Assembly (NCBI RefSeq): GCF_007990445.1
Contig: NZ_AP019841.1
Coordinates: forward strand, 620,001-684,000
Length of the DNA: 64,000 nucleotides
Source: Leptotrichia wadei
GTDB lineage: Bacteria; Fusobacteriota; Fusobacteriia; Fusobacteriales; Leptotrichiaceae
Direction: 5' to 3'
The first letter of the stretch is position 1, and each line of letters begins with the position of its first letter. The position numbers and the translations under genes were made by a program. Under the pieces are notes generated by a model, which worked only from the letters and a program-made list of their open reading frames with translations, had not been told where the DNA came from and made no database searches. This document shows positions 34,875 through 44,631 of this stretch, piece by piece.

Positions 34875-37800
34875 TTGGAAGGAATATTTGACAGATTGAG
34901 AAAATTAACTGCTTTGTCTATTGTGAATAGGGGAGTTGAGTATTTTAATAAGCAAAAAGTAAAATTAATGTTGTTTATGAAAAAAGATGATAAAATAGTG
35001 GTGGAATCACAAGTTGATGGAAATTATAGAAATGCCTACAATGTTAATATAACTTATTTTTATGAAGATGGAAAGCCAGATAACAGAATTATATATAGTT
35101 GTGACTGTCCTAACTTTAAAGAGACAAAAAAGCCTTGCAAACATATTATTGCGACTGGGATGGCTGCGGATGCTGAAGTTAAGGCTGGAAATATTTATTT
35201 TAAGGAAAATAGGGAATTTAAAAGAGAAAAAGAAGATAAAAGTAGCAGTAATCGTATAAAAATTGCAGAAGATGAAGTGTATGATGAAATTCTTAGAGAA
35301 GATGAAAAAATTTTAGGAAAAAAAGAAGAAAATACTTATGAGAAGATTGAAGGAAAAGAAATTAAAGAGTTTAGGGAAAAACTGGAAAAATTAAAAAAAA
35401 GAATTGATAAAACTAAGATTTCATATTCAGAAAAAAACGAGTATAAGCTGGCACTTGAAATAGAGCAATTATCATCTACAGTATCAACGTTGAGAGTAAA
35501 GGCGGGAGAAAAAAGTTTAAATTATATAAAGGATTTAGAATCTTTTGTTTATTCAGTAGAAAATGAGCAGTTTTATGAAATTACTCAAAAAAATATTTAT
35601 AATCCAGATTTGCATTATTTTAATGAAATAGATAAAAAAGTGATAAAAAACCTCAGCAACTATTTTAAGAAAAAAAATGAGTTTGGAATGAACTTTAATA
35701 ATAATAATTATTATTATTATGGAAAGCCACAAGGTGAAATAATGAATCCAATGCTGGCAGAACAGATATTTTCAGCCATAGAAAATAAAAAGACAATAAG
35801 ATCTGGCAGCAAGACAATTTATGTGACTGGAGAATACGAGCCAATATTTGCATTTCAAAAAGATGAGAATGGAAATAAAAAAATAATTATAAGAAATTTT
35901 ACAGTTTTATCACCAACAAGTCGTTATTTTACTTTAAAAAATGGTGTGTCAAATATTGAAAAATTTCATAAAATGAGTGATGCAGAGTGGGAAATAATGA
36001 ATACTCTTACAGATGGAACTAGAAAAGGGACAGAATATCTGAATGAAATATCAGGAAAGCTGTTTGATGAAATAAAGGAAGTGCTATCAAAATATGAAAT
36101 TCCAATTGCTAAGGTTACGGAAAATTATGGAACGGTAAATATTTTTGTAGAGGAAGGCAATGGGAAAAATAAACTTCAAGTAACGATTTCCTGCCTTGAG
36201 GAAAGTATTAGGACAGATGATGGCTATTTTATTCCTAAAAAAAATAAAAAACTTCAAAGGGAAATTTCTGAAGATTTTCAAAAATATGCTGATGCTCAGA
36301 TTATTGAGTTAGAGTATAGAATGTATGTTGGATTTAGGGCAAAGCAGTTAAAGTCGGATGACATTGTACTAGTGATTGATAGAAATGAATTTTTAGCAAT
36401 GGCTGATATTATTGATGGAAAATATTCAGAAAAGGTGAATATTAATGTGAGTGATAAAATAAAAAAAGTTCGTAAAATTGGTGTGGATGTTAATATAAGA
36501 GCTATTGGAAATGAACTTTTTAGTGTAAATTTCAATATTGAGGGAATTGATGAAAGAGATGTTGAAACAGTTCTGGAATCGGTAAGAAATGAAGAGAAAT
36601 TTGTGACATTGTCAAGCGGTGAACTTGTGAAAATTGCCAATAGGAGCACTGAAGAAATGGTTGGAATCGTTGATGCAATGAATGATTTGAGAATTGGTGA
36701 AAATAAAATTTCTAAAATAAAGGCATTGCAGCTGGCACAGGTTTCTAGCAGTATTAACAAGGAATTGAATGAAATTGAGGAATTTAAGCAGCTTTTTCAG
36801 AAAATAAAAAAACGTGAAAATAAAGAGCCATCAAACATAAAGGTAAAATTATTTCCATATCAGCAAATTGGGTTTAATTGGCTTAAAAATATGTATGATA
36901 TTGGATTTGGCGGAATTTTGGCGGATGATATGGGACTTGGGAAAACTTTGCAGGCGATTTCACTTATTTCGGAAATTCAGCTGGAAAATGAGGATTTGCT
37001 TGGAATAATTATTGTTCCGACTTCGCTTTTACATAACTGGAAGGAGGAGTTTTATAAATTTTCGGATATAAAGCCGATTCTTGTAGAAGGAAATGCTGAA
37101 ACAAGGAAAGAATTGATTGAAAAAACAGAAAGAGGGATTTTGATAACGACTTATCAAACTTTTAGAAATGATGTGAAAAATTATAACGATAAGAAATTTG
37201 ATGTGGCAATATTGGATGAAGCGCAAAATATAAAAAATGTATCTTCTCTTGTAAAAAAAGCGACAAGTAAGTTAAAAAGCACTGTAAACTTTGCTTTGAC
37301 AGGGACTCCAATTGAAAACAGCATTATGGAACTTTGGTCGATTTTTGACTTTATTTTGCCTGGTTATCTTGATAACATAACAAAATTTAGAAAAAAATAT
37401 AAAAATTCATTAAATAATCCAGATTCAAAAAAAATATTTAATTTGAAAAATATCGTTTCTCCATTTATTCTGCGAAGAACAAAAAGTGAAGTGCTGACAG
37501 AATTGCCTGAAAAAGTTGAAAATAATATGATTGTAGAATTGAGCAAAGAGCAGAAAAAGCTGTATATGGCTTATGTTAAAAGGGCGAAGAAGGAGCTTAG
37601 GGGATTTGACAAGGAGGAAAATAACAATCTAAAAGTTTTGGCAATTTTGACAAAATTACGGCAAATTTGCAATTCTCCACAATTATTTGATGAGAATTAT
37701 ACTGGCGAAGTTGCTAAAATTGAATTATTGAGGGAAATGATACCAGATATTTTAGAAAATGGTCATAGAATGATTATTTTTTCACAATTTTTAGGAACAT

Positions 37801-38246
37801 TGGAGGAAATAAAGGAGGAATTGGAAGAGGAAAACGTAGAATATTTTTACATTGATGGAAGTGTAAAGTCCAAAGAACGAATGGAAATTTCTAAAAAATT
37901 CAATTCAGGTGAAGGGCAAGTTGTTTTAATTTCCCTGAAGGCTGGAGGAACAGGATTAAATCTAACTGGAGCAGATGTCGTAATCCACTATGATCCGTGG
38001 TGGAATTTTGCTGTGGAAAATCAGGCAAGCGATAGAGCCCACAGAATTGGTCAGAAAAAGAGTGTTCAAGTTATTAAGCTTATAACTGAAGGAACAATTG
38101 AGGAAAAAATAATAAAAATTCAGGAGAATAAGCGGGCTTTGAGTGAAAATATCTTAGGGAAAGATAGCGGAAATAATAAGGATTCAAAAGAAATTTTTGA
38201 GATGGATGAGAAGGAATTGATGGAGCTTTTGAGTTTTGAGAAATAA
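34875..38246 (+). CDS. SNF2-family helicase with SWIM zinc finger
   Basis: An 1123-residue SWI2/SNF2 ATPase. N-terminal SWIM zinc finger CDCPNFKETKKPCKH (about 76-90), a long middle region with coiled-coil-like charged segments, then the bacterial SNF2 core from about 655: motif I DDMGLGKTLQAI, DEAQ box LDEAQNIKN, TGTPIENS, and the C-terminal helicase half with FSQFLGTLEEI, SLKAGGTGLNLTGADVVIHYDPWWN and QASDRAHRIGQ. It is a double-strand DNA translocase, probably remodelling protein-DNA complexes. TTG 34875 follows AAAGGAAAG. This SWIM-SNF2 architecture is common in Firmicutes and Fusobacteria. Confidence 0.93.
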   Translation: MEGIFDRLRKLTALSIVNRGVEYFNKQKVKLMLFMKKDDKIVVESQVDGNYRNAYNVNITYFYEDGKPDNRIIYSCDCPNFKETKKPCKHIIATGMAADAEVKAGNIYFKENREFKREKEDKSSSNRIKIAEDEVYDEILREDEKILGKKEENTYEKIEGKEIKEFREKLEKLKKRIDKTKISYSEKNEYKLALEIEQLSSTVSTLRVKAGEKSLNYIKDLESFVYSVENEQFYEITQKNIYNPDLHYFNEIDKKVIKNLSNYFKKKNEFGMNFNNNNYYYYGKPQGEIMNPMLAEQIFSAIENKKTIRSGSKTIYVTGEYEPIFAFQKDENGNKKIIIRNFTVLSPTSRYFTLKNGVSNIEKFHKMSDAEWEIMNTLTDGTRKGTEYLNEISGKLFDEIKEVLSKYEIPIAKVTENYGTVNIFVEEGNGKNKLQVTISCLEESIRTDDGYFIPKKNKKLQREISEDFQKYADAQIIELEYRMYVGFRAKQLKSDDIVLVIDRNEFLAMADIIDGKYSEKVNINVSDKIKKVRKIGVDVNIRAIGNELFSVNFNIEGIDERDVETVLESVRNEEKFVTLSSGELVKIANRSTEEMVGIVDAMNDLRIGENKISKIKALQLAQVSSSINKELNEIEEFKQLFQKIKKRENKEPSNIKVKLFPYQQIGFNWLKNMYDIGFGGILADDMGLGKTLQAISLISEIQLENEDLLGIIIVPTSLLHNWKEEFYKFSDIKPILVEGNAETRKELIEKTERGILITTYQTFRNDVKNYNDKKFDVAILDEAQNIKNVSSLVKKATSKLKSTVNFALTGTPIENSIMELWSIFDFILPGYLDNITKFRKKYKNSLNNPDSKKIFNLKNIVSPFILRRTKSEVLTELPEKVENNMIVELSKEQKKLYMAYVKRAKKELRGFDKEENNNLKVLAILTKLRQICNSPQLFDENYTGEVAKIELLREMIPDILENGHRMIIFSQFLGTLEEIKEELEEENVEYFYIDGSVKSKERMEISKKFNSGEGQVVLISLKAGGTGLNLTGADVVIHYDPWWNFAVENQASDRAHRIGQKKSVQVIKLITEGTIEEKIIKIQENKRALSENILGKDSGNNKDSKEIFEMDEKELMELLSFEK

Positions 38247-38284
38247 TTTATTTAATAAAATAAAAAAAATAATTTCTTATAATG

Positions 38285-38313
38285 TTGACAATTCTGAGAA
38301 AAAGTGATATACT
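38285..38313 (+). promoter_or_regulatory. Promoter of the SRP RNA gene
   Basis: TTGACA (38285-38290), 17-nt spacer, TATACT (38308-38313). It is a near-consensus promoter 5 nt before the first paired base of the RNA. Confidence 0.9.
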
Positions 38314-38317
38314 AGTT

Positions 38318-38590
38318 AAGTCATACTAGCCGGGGAGTTAGCGGTGCCCTGTATCTACAACCCGCTTTAGTAGAGGTGATGTCAAATTTGAGGGAAGTTT
38401 TAGTGTCAACGTCTTATTTCAAGAGTGTTGAGAAAATAGTCCCATATTGTAGAGAGTTAGCGAAACGTGTCAGGTCGGGAACGAAGCAGCACTAAGTTAA
38501 TTTCTTTAGGTTTATGGGGTAGCTGTTTTTGAGCTTTTGACTTAAGAAACGGATGGTAGAACGTTTTCGAGAGTTTGACGTATGACTTTT
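38318..38590 (+). ncRNA. ffs: Signal recognition particle RNA, large bacterial type
   Basis: About 270 nt. The 5' end AAGTCATAC pairs perfectly with GTATGACTT at 38580-38588, followed by a T-run that ends transcription. The Alu domain is seen at the 5' side (GGGGAGTTAGCGGTGCCCTGTA ... CAACCCGC, split over its first 50 nt). Helix 8, which binds Ffh, is TGTCAGGTCGGGAACGAAGC followed by AGCAC (38467-38492), with a GGAA tetraloop and the conserved asymmetric AGCAG side. The pair closing the tetraloop is G-C where E. coli has C-G, a compensatory change. With Ffh it targets membrane proteins to the translocon. Confidence 0.92.
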
Positions 38591-38621
38591 TATTTTTTTT
38601 TAACTACAGACGGAGGTTTCA

Positions 38622-39869
38622 ATGAAAGTAGTCGAGTGGGATAAAAAAGGGAATATTGGTAATATTTTAATAGACATATTGGAGGCAGATCCAAAATTTT
38701 CTTTTAATAAGAAAAAGGAAGATATATTTTTTTTATGCAATAATGAAGATTTATACGGTTATGCAGTTCTTAGTTTAGGTAATATTGCGGAACTGAAAAA
38801 AATATTTATTTTACCGAAATTGAGAAATAATGGATATGGGACGTTTTTTTTGAAACATATGATTAATTGGCTTACAAATAGAAATTTTGATTCACTAATC
38901 GTAACTAATCATAAAAAAATGAATAATTTTCTTGAAAAACAGCGGTTTATAAGAACACAAGACGGATATATCTTGAATAATTTAAGAGAAGGAAAAAAGC
39001 AGGAAGAAAATATGCTTTTTATTTCAAAATTTGCAATTTGTGTAAATATTATTTTAGCTTTTTTAAAAATTGCAGCTGGAAAGATTTTTTTCAGCATGTC
39101 GCTACTTTCAGACGGGTTAAATTCATTTTCAGATTTGATTACAAATATTTTAGTTATTGTAGGATTAAAAGTTGGAAGCAATCCTGAAGATAAAGAGCAT
39201 CCTTTTGGGCATGGAAAGATAGAGTCAGTTTTTAGTGTGATAATTGGGACATTTATAATGATAACAGCTTTTGAGCTGATAAAGGATAATTTTTCAAAAT
39301 TGACATCTCTTAGCAGTGAAAGTAATTTGAAGATTACAGTTATTCCAATAATTGTAACAATTTTAGCGATATTAATAAAAATATTTCAATTGTCTTTTAT
39401 GAAAAAAAGGGTAAAAAAATATAATAATTCATTAATAAATTCGTTGCTTACAGATTATAATTCAGATATTGTAATTTCTGTTTCTGTTTTAGCCGGACTG
39501 TTTTTATCAAGGATTCATCCTGTATTTGACACAATTGTAGGATTTATCGTGTCAATCTATATTATAAAAAGCGGTTATGAGCTAATAAAGGAAAATTCAT
39601 TAATATTGCTGGATTCACAAGATGATGAATTAATCGAAAAAATACGTTCTGAAATATTGCAGTTTAAAGAAATTGAAAATGCACATGACTTTAGAATGAC
39701 TACTTCTGGAAAAGATATTTATATATTTGCTGATGTGAGGATGGATAAAAATAAAACAATTGAAGAAGCGCATGATATTACAAATAAAATTTCCAAAAAA
39801 GTTAAACATAAATATAAAAATATAAAAAGGCTTTTGATTCATATTGAACCTATGTATGAAGATGATTAA
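38622..39869 (+). CDS. GNAT-cation diffusion facilitator fusion
   Basis: A 415-residue fusion. Residues about 1-120 are a GNAT acetyltransferase-like domain: KKIFILPKLRNNGYGTFFLKHMINWL carries the acetyl-CoA-binding R-x-x-G-x-G pattern (LRNNGYG). Residues about 130-415 are a cation diffusion facilitator (Zn2+/Fe2+/Mn2+ efflux): SLLSDGLNSFSDLITN with the metal-binding Asp pair, HPFGHGKIES, TDYNSDIVISV with the second Asp pair, and a cytoplasmic C-terminal domain with His near IENAHDF and IHIEPMY. A single frame covers both with no stop between. It follows the SRP RNA. Metal specificity cannot be told. Confidence 0.88.
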   Translation: MKVVEWDKKGNIGNILIDILEADPKFSFNKKKEDIFFLCNNEDLYGYAVLSLGNIAELKKIFILPKLRNNGYGTFFLKHMINWLTNRNFDSLIVTNHKKMNNFLEKQRFIRTQDGYILNNLREGKKQEENMLFISKFAICVNIILAFLKIAAGKIFFSMSLLSDGLNSFSDLITNILVIVGLKVGSNPEDKEHPFGHGKIESVFSVIIGTFIMITAFELIKDNFSKLTSLSSESNLKITVIPIIVTILAILIKIFQLSFMKKRVKKYNNSLINSLLTDYNSDIVISVSVLAGLFLSRIHPVFDTIVGFIVSIYIIKSGYELIKENSLILLDSQDDELIEKIRSEILQFKEIENAHDFRMTTSGKDIYIFADVRMDKNKTIEEAHDITNKISKKVKHKYKNIKRLLIHIEPMYEDD

Positions 39870-39957
39870 GTTTGTTGGAATAAAAAAACTGTACTTATCG
39901 TATTTTTAGACTTTTACAAATGACTATAATATAAAAATATAAAGGAGATATAGTAAA

Positions 39958-41256
39958 ATGATAGAAAAAATAAAACATGAGAAATATAAAATTTTAAAAC
40001 GAAATATTATTGAAGATTCTGATTTTACAAAGGAAACGATGTTTATTCTTATTTGTGCAATGATTATTGCTTCGATAGGTTTAAATACAAATTCTGTTGC
40101 TGTAATTATTGGAGCTATGCTGATTTCACCATTAATGTCGCCAATTCAATCAATAGGATTGGGGCTGTCAAATGGAAATTTAAAAAGAGTCTATATGTCG
40201 CTTTTTAGGCTGGGAATTTTTATATTAATAAGTGTGATAAGTTCCACTTTTTATTTTTTAGTAAGCCCTATAAATGAAGCAACTCCGCAAATATTAGCTC
40301 GAACTTCTCCAACTTTATGGGATGTATTAATTGCAATTTTTGGTGGAATTGCAGGAGTAATTGGAAAAACGGAGGAAGATGGCGGAAATGTTGTTCCTGG
40401 AGTAGCAATTGCAACTGCATTAATGCCGCCTTTATGTGTAGTAGGATTTGGAATTGCTCATGGGAATCCCAAAGTTTTTCTTGGAGCAGGATATTTATTT
40501 ATAATAAATGTATTTTTTATAATGATGGCAACATTAGTTGGTTTGATAATATATTCTGGAAATATTTTTGAAGCAGGACATAAAATTTCAATAAAAAAGC
40601 AAATAATATTTTATATAGGAAGTTTAATTTTAATTGTTCCAAGTATATATACAGCGGCAACTTTGGTTCAGGATATAGCAACTGAAAATTCATTAAAAAA
40701 ATTTATTTCAAAGGAATTAAATAATCATTATGTTTTTGATAATTCTATTAATAAAAAAGATAAAACTGTTACTTTAAAAATTGTAGGAGAGGCTTTTAAA
40801 AAACAGGATATTGAAAAATTAGAAAAAAAACTGGAAAAATATAAATTGAAAAACTACAAATTAAAAATACAGCAGTTATCAAATGAAAAATATTTGACAG
40901 CACAGGACTTATCAAAATATTTAAATGAAGAAAAAACAAAAGAAAATACAGAAAGCGTTGCATTACCAAGTAAAAATGAAGATCAGGCAATTTTGGAAAG
41001 TGATTTAAAAACTGTTGAAAACGTTTTGTATAAAAATTTTTCAAATAGCATTAGTGGAGTTAAAATTGGGAAACTGATAGATACAAATAATAATGAAAAC
41101 TTTGTTGTTTTAGTTATTGGAAATGAAACAATGACAGATGAAATCGCTGAAAAAATAAAAAATCTTGAGTTTAATACTGAGAAAAAATATGAAATTATTA
41201 TTGAAAAAAATAAGCAAGAGAAAGTTAATGCAATATCTAAAGAAAATCAAAAATAA
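39958..41256 (+). CDS. DUF389 membrane protein
   Basis: A 432-residue integral membrane protein of the DUF389 (TIGR00341-like) family. About six membrane segments in residues 25-235, with the family motif NSVAVIIGAMLISPLMSPIQSIGLGLSNGN near residue 45 (here quoted only as IIGAMLISPLMSPI) and GVAIATALMPPLCVVGFGIA. The last 190 residues are soluble, Lys/Glu-rich and resemble an extra domain with repeated TLKIVGEAF/LVIGNE strands. Function unknown. Starts 88 nt after the GNAT-CDF gene with AAAGGAG before the ATG. Confidence 0.85.
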   Translation: MIEKIKHEKYKILKRNIIEDSDFTKETMFILICAMIIASIGLNTNSVAVIIGAMLISPLMSPIQSIGLGLSNGNLKRVYMSLFRLGIFILISVISSTFYFLVSPINEATPQILARTSPTLWDVLIAIFGGIAGVIGKTEEDGGNVVPGVAIATALMPPLCVVGFGIAHGNPKVFLGAGYLFIINVFFIMMATLVGLIIYSGNIFEAGHKISIKKQIIFYIGSLILIVPSIYTAATLVQDIATENSLKKFISKELNNHYVFDNSINKKDKTVTLKIVGEAFKKQDIEKLEKKLEKYKLKNYKLKIQQLSNEKYLTAQDLSKYLNEEKTKENTESVALPSKNEDQAILESDLKTVENVLYKNFSNSISGVKIGKLIDTNNNENFVVLVIGNETMTDEIAEKIKNLEFNTEKKYEIIIEKNKQEKVNAISKENQK

Positions 41257-41348
41257 ATTTTTGAAAAAAGTAAAATAATAGAAATTCAATAAAAGTTAGA
41301 AAAATAATAAAAAATCTTGTGAATAAATGGAAAAAATAGATTAAAGCC

Positions 41349-41377
41349 TTGACAAATAGCTTTAGATTTATTATAAT
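41349..41377 (+). promoter_or_regulatory. rpmF promoter
   Basis: TTGACA (41349-41354), 17-nt spacer, TATAAT (41372-41377): a perfect sigma-70-type promoter about 100 nt before rpmF. Confidence 0.9.
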
Positions 41378-41475
41378 AGTTTGTATAAGTGTAAAAAATT
41401 ATAAGTTTTATAATTCTTTTTACAATGTTAGATTGAAGTATTAATAATATAAAATTTGAAAGGAGTCGATAAATA

Positions 41476-41664
41476 ATGGCAGTACCTAAGAAAAGAACTT
41501 CTAAAGCAAAAAGAAATATGAGAAGATCACATGATTCAATTAAAGCTCCAAATATTATTGTAGAAGCTGACGGATCAATTAGAAGACCACACAGATTAAA
41601 CTTGGAAACAGGAGTTTACAGAGGTAGACAAGTAATAGCTAATGAAGCTACGGAAGCTGAATAG
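41476..41664 (+). CDS. rpmF: 50S ribosomal protein L32
   Basis: A 62-residue basic ribosomal protein: MAVPKKRTSKAKRNMRRSH is the standard L32 start. The usual zinc-binding CxxC pairs of the C-terminal half are missing; the sequence reads NIIVEADGSIRRPHRLNLE with no Cys. It is therefore the zinc-independent (C-minus) form. Whether a second, zinc-binding L32 exists cannot be told from here. Strong promoter and terminator on either side make it a single-gene unit, though fatty-acid genes follow as in many bacteria. Confidence 0.95.
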   Translation: MAVPKKRTSKAKRNMRRSHDSIKAPNIIVEADGSIRRPHRLNLETGVYRGRQVIANEATEAE

Positions 41665-41670
41665 TTTTTC

Positions 41671-41700
41671 AAAGCAGGATTTATGTCTTGCTTTTTTTTT
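41671..41700 (+). terminator. rpmF terminator
   Basis: AAAGCAGGA (41671-41679) pairs with TCTTGCTTT (41686-41694) and runs into T's. Confidence 0.8.
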
Positions 41701-41830
41701 TGATTTTTTAATTTGATAATTTTTTCGTTTTGCAGTTGTATTTTTAAGTTTTTTGTGATAGACTTTAGTAGAATAATTTTAAATTTGAAAAATATAAATG
41801 GGAAAAATAAAAATAAATCTGAGGTGAGAT

Positions 41831-42808
41831 ATGAAAGTTGGGATTTTAGGAACAGGATCTTATGTGCCTGAAAAGATAATGACAAATGATGATTTGGCAA
41901 GGATTGTGGATACAAATGATGAATGGATAACAGTTAGAACTGGTATCAAGGAAAGAAGAATTGCAGATGAAAATGAAGCTACATCTGATTTGGCATTTAG
42001 AGCTGCTGAAAAGGCAATTGAAGATGCGGGAATAGATAAAAATGAGATTGACTTAGTTATTGTTGCAACAATGACTCCAGATTATGGGACACCATCAACT
42101 GCGGCATTAGTTCAGGATAAATTGGGAATAAATGCGGCGGCATTTGATTTAGGTGCAGCTTGTACAGGATTTGTTTATGCCTATTCAGCTGGACATAGCT
42201 TTATTGCGGCTGGACTTTATAAAAAAGTGCTTGTTATTGGGGCAGAAACAATGTCAAGAGTAGTTGACTGGACAGACAGGGGAACTTGCATCCTGTTTGG
42301 AGATGGTGCAGGAGCTGTTGTGCTTGGAGAAGTGGAAAATGGAGGATATTTGGCAAGCCATCTTGTGGCTGACGGTTCTGGAGCAAGTGAACTTTTAGTG
42401 CCTGCTGGTGGAACTAAAGAGCCTGTATCAAAGGAAAAAATTGAAAACAAGGATATTTACTTGAAAATGAATGGAAGAGAGATATTTAAATTTGCAGTAA
42501 GAGTATTTCCAGAAACAGTTGAAAATGTGCTGGAACAGGCTAAAATTACTGCAGATGATGTTGATTTATTTATTCCGCATCAAGCAAATATTAGAATTAT
42601 TGAGTCGATTGCAAAACGATTTAAGCAGCCGCTAGATAAGTTTTTTGTAAATTTGAATAAATATGGAAATACTTCGGCGGGATCAATTCCGATAGCTCTT
42701 GATGAGGCGATAAAGGAAGGAAAACTTAAAAAAGGAAATAAGTTTGTTGCTACTGGATTTGGTGGAGGACTGACTTATGGTTCGATTATGGTTGAAATTT
42801 CAAAATAA
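41831..42808 (+). CDS. fabH: 3-oxoacyl-ACP synthase III
   Basis: A 325-residue condensing enzyme that starts fatty-acid synthesis from acetyl-CoA and malonyl-ACP. Catalytic Cys in DLGAACTGFVYA (about 112), His in FIPHQANIRIIES (about 248), Asn in NLNKYGNTSAGSIPIAL (about 278). ATG 41831 follows GAGGTGAG. The usual upstream partner plsX is absent between rpmF and fabH. fabD follows after a small membrane-protein gene; acpP and fabF are not in the window. Confidence 0.96.
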   Translation: MKVGILGTGSYVPEKIMTNDDLARIVDTNDEWITVRTGIKERRIADENEATSDLAFRAAEKAIEDAGIDKNEIDLVIVATMTPDYGTPSTAALVQDKLGINAAAFDLGAACTGFVYAYSAGHSFIAAGLYKKVLVIGAETMSRVVDWTDRGTCILFGDGAGAVVLGEVENGGYLASHLVADGSGASELLVPAGGTKEPVSKEKIENKDIYLKMNGREIFKFAVRVFPETVENVLEQAKITADDVDLFIPHQANIRIIESIAKRFKQPLDKFFVNLNKYGNTSAGSIPIALDEAIKEGKLKKGNKFVATGFGGGLTYGSIMVEISK

Positions 42809-42846
42809 TAATTTATAAATATATGATTAAAAAAAATTGTTAAAAC

Positions 42847-42875
42847 TTGTAATTTTAAAAATTTCAGAGTATAAT
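42847..42875 (+). promoter_or_regulatory. Promoter upstream of the small membrane protein-fabD
   Basis: TTGTAA (42847-42852), 17-nt spacer, TATAAT (42870-42875). The remaining 200 bases to 43088 are AT-rich leader in which I see no ORF. A FapR- or FabT-type operator is possible but not recognisable. Confidence 0.65.
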
Positions 42876-43088
42876 GTAATAGAGAATATTTAAAACTAGA
42901 TTTATTAGGTTTACTTTATAAATTTAGAAATATAATAAAATATTATAAGTTAAAAAAATTTTAAATTTTTATAAAAATAAAGTAATAAAATTCGAGTAAT
43001 TTATTATTCTGAAATTATAAATGGTAACTTAAATAGAAATTTCTGAATGTAAAAAATAAAAATTTTTAAATATTAAGGAGGAAAAGTT

Positions 43089-43451
43089 ATGAATTCAAAA
43101 ATATTTTGGGGATTAGTAATTGTAGTTTTAAGTTTATTTAAGTTTATACCCGAAGATATTATGAAGTACATTGTAAATTATCAGGTAGTAATGATTCTTG
43201 TGGGGGCTTATTTCTTGGTTAAAAAGAAGAAACATGGATGGATTTTTCTTTGTGTAGGTGTATATTTGTACATCACTAACTATGTATGGGAAAATTTGCC
43301 GCTATTTATGGTTCCATTGATTTTAGGATTAGTTGTTATTGGATTTGGTGTAAAAGAACTTGTTGACAAGAATCAGCTGACTAAGTTCAGTAATAAAAAT
43401 GCTAAAGAATCAAAGGAAGAAGTAGTTGAAGCAGAAGAAGAAAAAAAATAG
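43089..43451 (+). CDS. Small membrane protein (LiaF-TM-like)
   Basis: A 120-residue protein with three or four hydrophobic segments (KIFWGLVIVVLSLFKFI, YQVVMILVGAYFLV, GWIFLCVGVYLYI, FMVPLILGLVVIGFGV) and an acidic Glu-rich cytoplasmic tail. The pattern is like the membrane part of LiaF/DUF5668 proteins found in envelope-stress systems. It sits between fabH and fabD with AAGGAGG before the ATG, so it may be linked to lipid homeostasis; this is inference. Confidence 0.65.
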   Translation: MNSKIFWGLVIVVLSLFKFIPEDIMKYIVNYQVVMILVGAYFLVKKKKHGWIFLCVGVYLYITNYVWENLPLFMVPLILGLVVIGFGVKELVDKNQLTKFSNKNAKESKEEVVEAEEEKK

Positions 43452-43508
43452 TTTTTTCAATTAAAAATTTTGAGTATTAAAAACTAGAAAATTAAGAGGA
43501 GAGTCTAT

Positions 43509-44420
43509 ATGGCAAAAATTGCTTTTGTATTTCCAGGACAAGGGACACAGTATGCTGGAATGGGTAAAAAGTTATATGATGAAGTAAATGATGAAGATAA
43601 AAAAATAATTGATAAGATTTTTGAAAATAATGAAGATGTGAAAAAGGTTATTTTTGAAGGGACAGATGAAGAAATAAAAAATACAAAATATGCACAGCCT
43701 GCAATTGCGCTATTTTCAGTTGTCTTAACGAAATTATTAAAGGAAAAGGGAATAAATGCAGATTTTGTAGCTGGACACAGTTTAGGAGAATACAGTTCAT
43801 TATATGCTGCTGGAGTTTTGAATGAAATTGATACATTAAAATTAATTTCAAAAAGAGGGGAAATCATGAGCAATGCTAATATTAGTGGTGGAATGGCTGC
43901 AATATTGGGACTTAGTGCAACAGATGTTGAAAATATCTGTAATGAAATTGATGGAACTGTGGAAGCAGTAAATTATAACGAACCAAAGCAGACTGTTATC
44001 GCTGGAGAAAAAGAAGTAATTGAAAAAAATCTCGACTTATTTAAGGAAAAAGGTGCAAGAAGAGCATTGCTGCTAGCGGTTTCAGGGCCTTTCCATTCAT
44101 CATTAATGAAACCTGTTGCCGAAATTTTGAAAAAGGAATTTGAAAATTATACTTGGAACGATCCAACAACTCCAATTATTGCAAATACTACAGCAAATAT
44201 TTTAACTTCAGCTGAAGATATTAAGAACGAATTATACAACCAAACATTTGGCCCAGTAAAATGGGTTGACACAATAAATAAACTGGCTGAAAATGGAGTT
44301 ACAAAAATTTATGAAATCGGACCTGGAAAAGTATTGGCAGGATTGATTAAGAAAATTAATAAAGAAATTGAAGTTATTAATATTGAAAATGTTGAAAATT
44401 TATCAAATTTAGTTGACTAA
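43509..44420 (+). CDS. fabD: Malonyl-CoA:ACP transacylase
   Basis: A 303-residue transacylase that loads malonyl groups on acyl-carrier protein. FPGQGTQYAGMG at the N-terminus, nucleophile Ser in GHSLGEYSSLYAAG (about 93), and VSGPFHSSLM with the catalytic His (about 198). Standard length. Starts 57 nt after the small membrane-protein gene and is followed by a terminator, so it closes the fatty-acid cluster here. Confidence 0.95.
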   Translation: MAKIAFVFPGQGTQYAGMGKKLYDEVNDEDKKIIDKIFENNEDVKKVIFEGTDEEIKNTKYAQPAIALFSVVLTKLLKEKGINADFVAGHSLGEYSSLYAAGVLNEIDTLKLISKRGEIMSNANISGGMAAILGLSATDVENICNEIDGTVEAVNYNEPKQTVIAGEKEVIEKNLDLFKEKGARRALLLAVSGPFHSSLMKPVAEILKKEFENYTWNDPTTPIIANTTANILTSAEDIKNELYNQTFGPVKWVDTINKLAENGVTKIYEIGPGKVLAGLIKKINKEIEVINIENVENLSNLVD

Positions 44421-44502
44421 TAAATACTTTTTCTTTTAGAAAAACTTTGTTTTGTAAATATAAAAAAATGAAAATCTTAAAAATACAAAAAGTATGAAAA
44501 AG

Positions 44503-44540
44503 ACTGGCTTAGAAGTGAATTTCTGAGTTCAGTTTTTTTT
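44503..44540 (+). terminator. fabD terminator
   Basis: ACTGGCTTAGAA pairs with TTCTGAGTTCAGT (one bulge, one G-U) and runs into eight T's. Confidence 0.75.
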
Positions 44541-44631
44541 ATTTATAAGGAAATTAAGTTCATATTTTTTATATAAAAAAACTAAAATTTATAAAAAAAA
44601 GATTTATTTAAAAAATATTTTAATTTTAATA

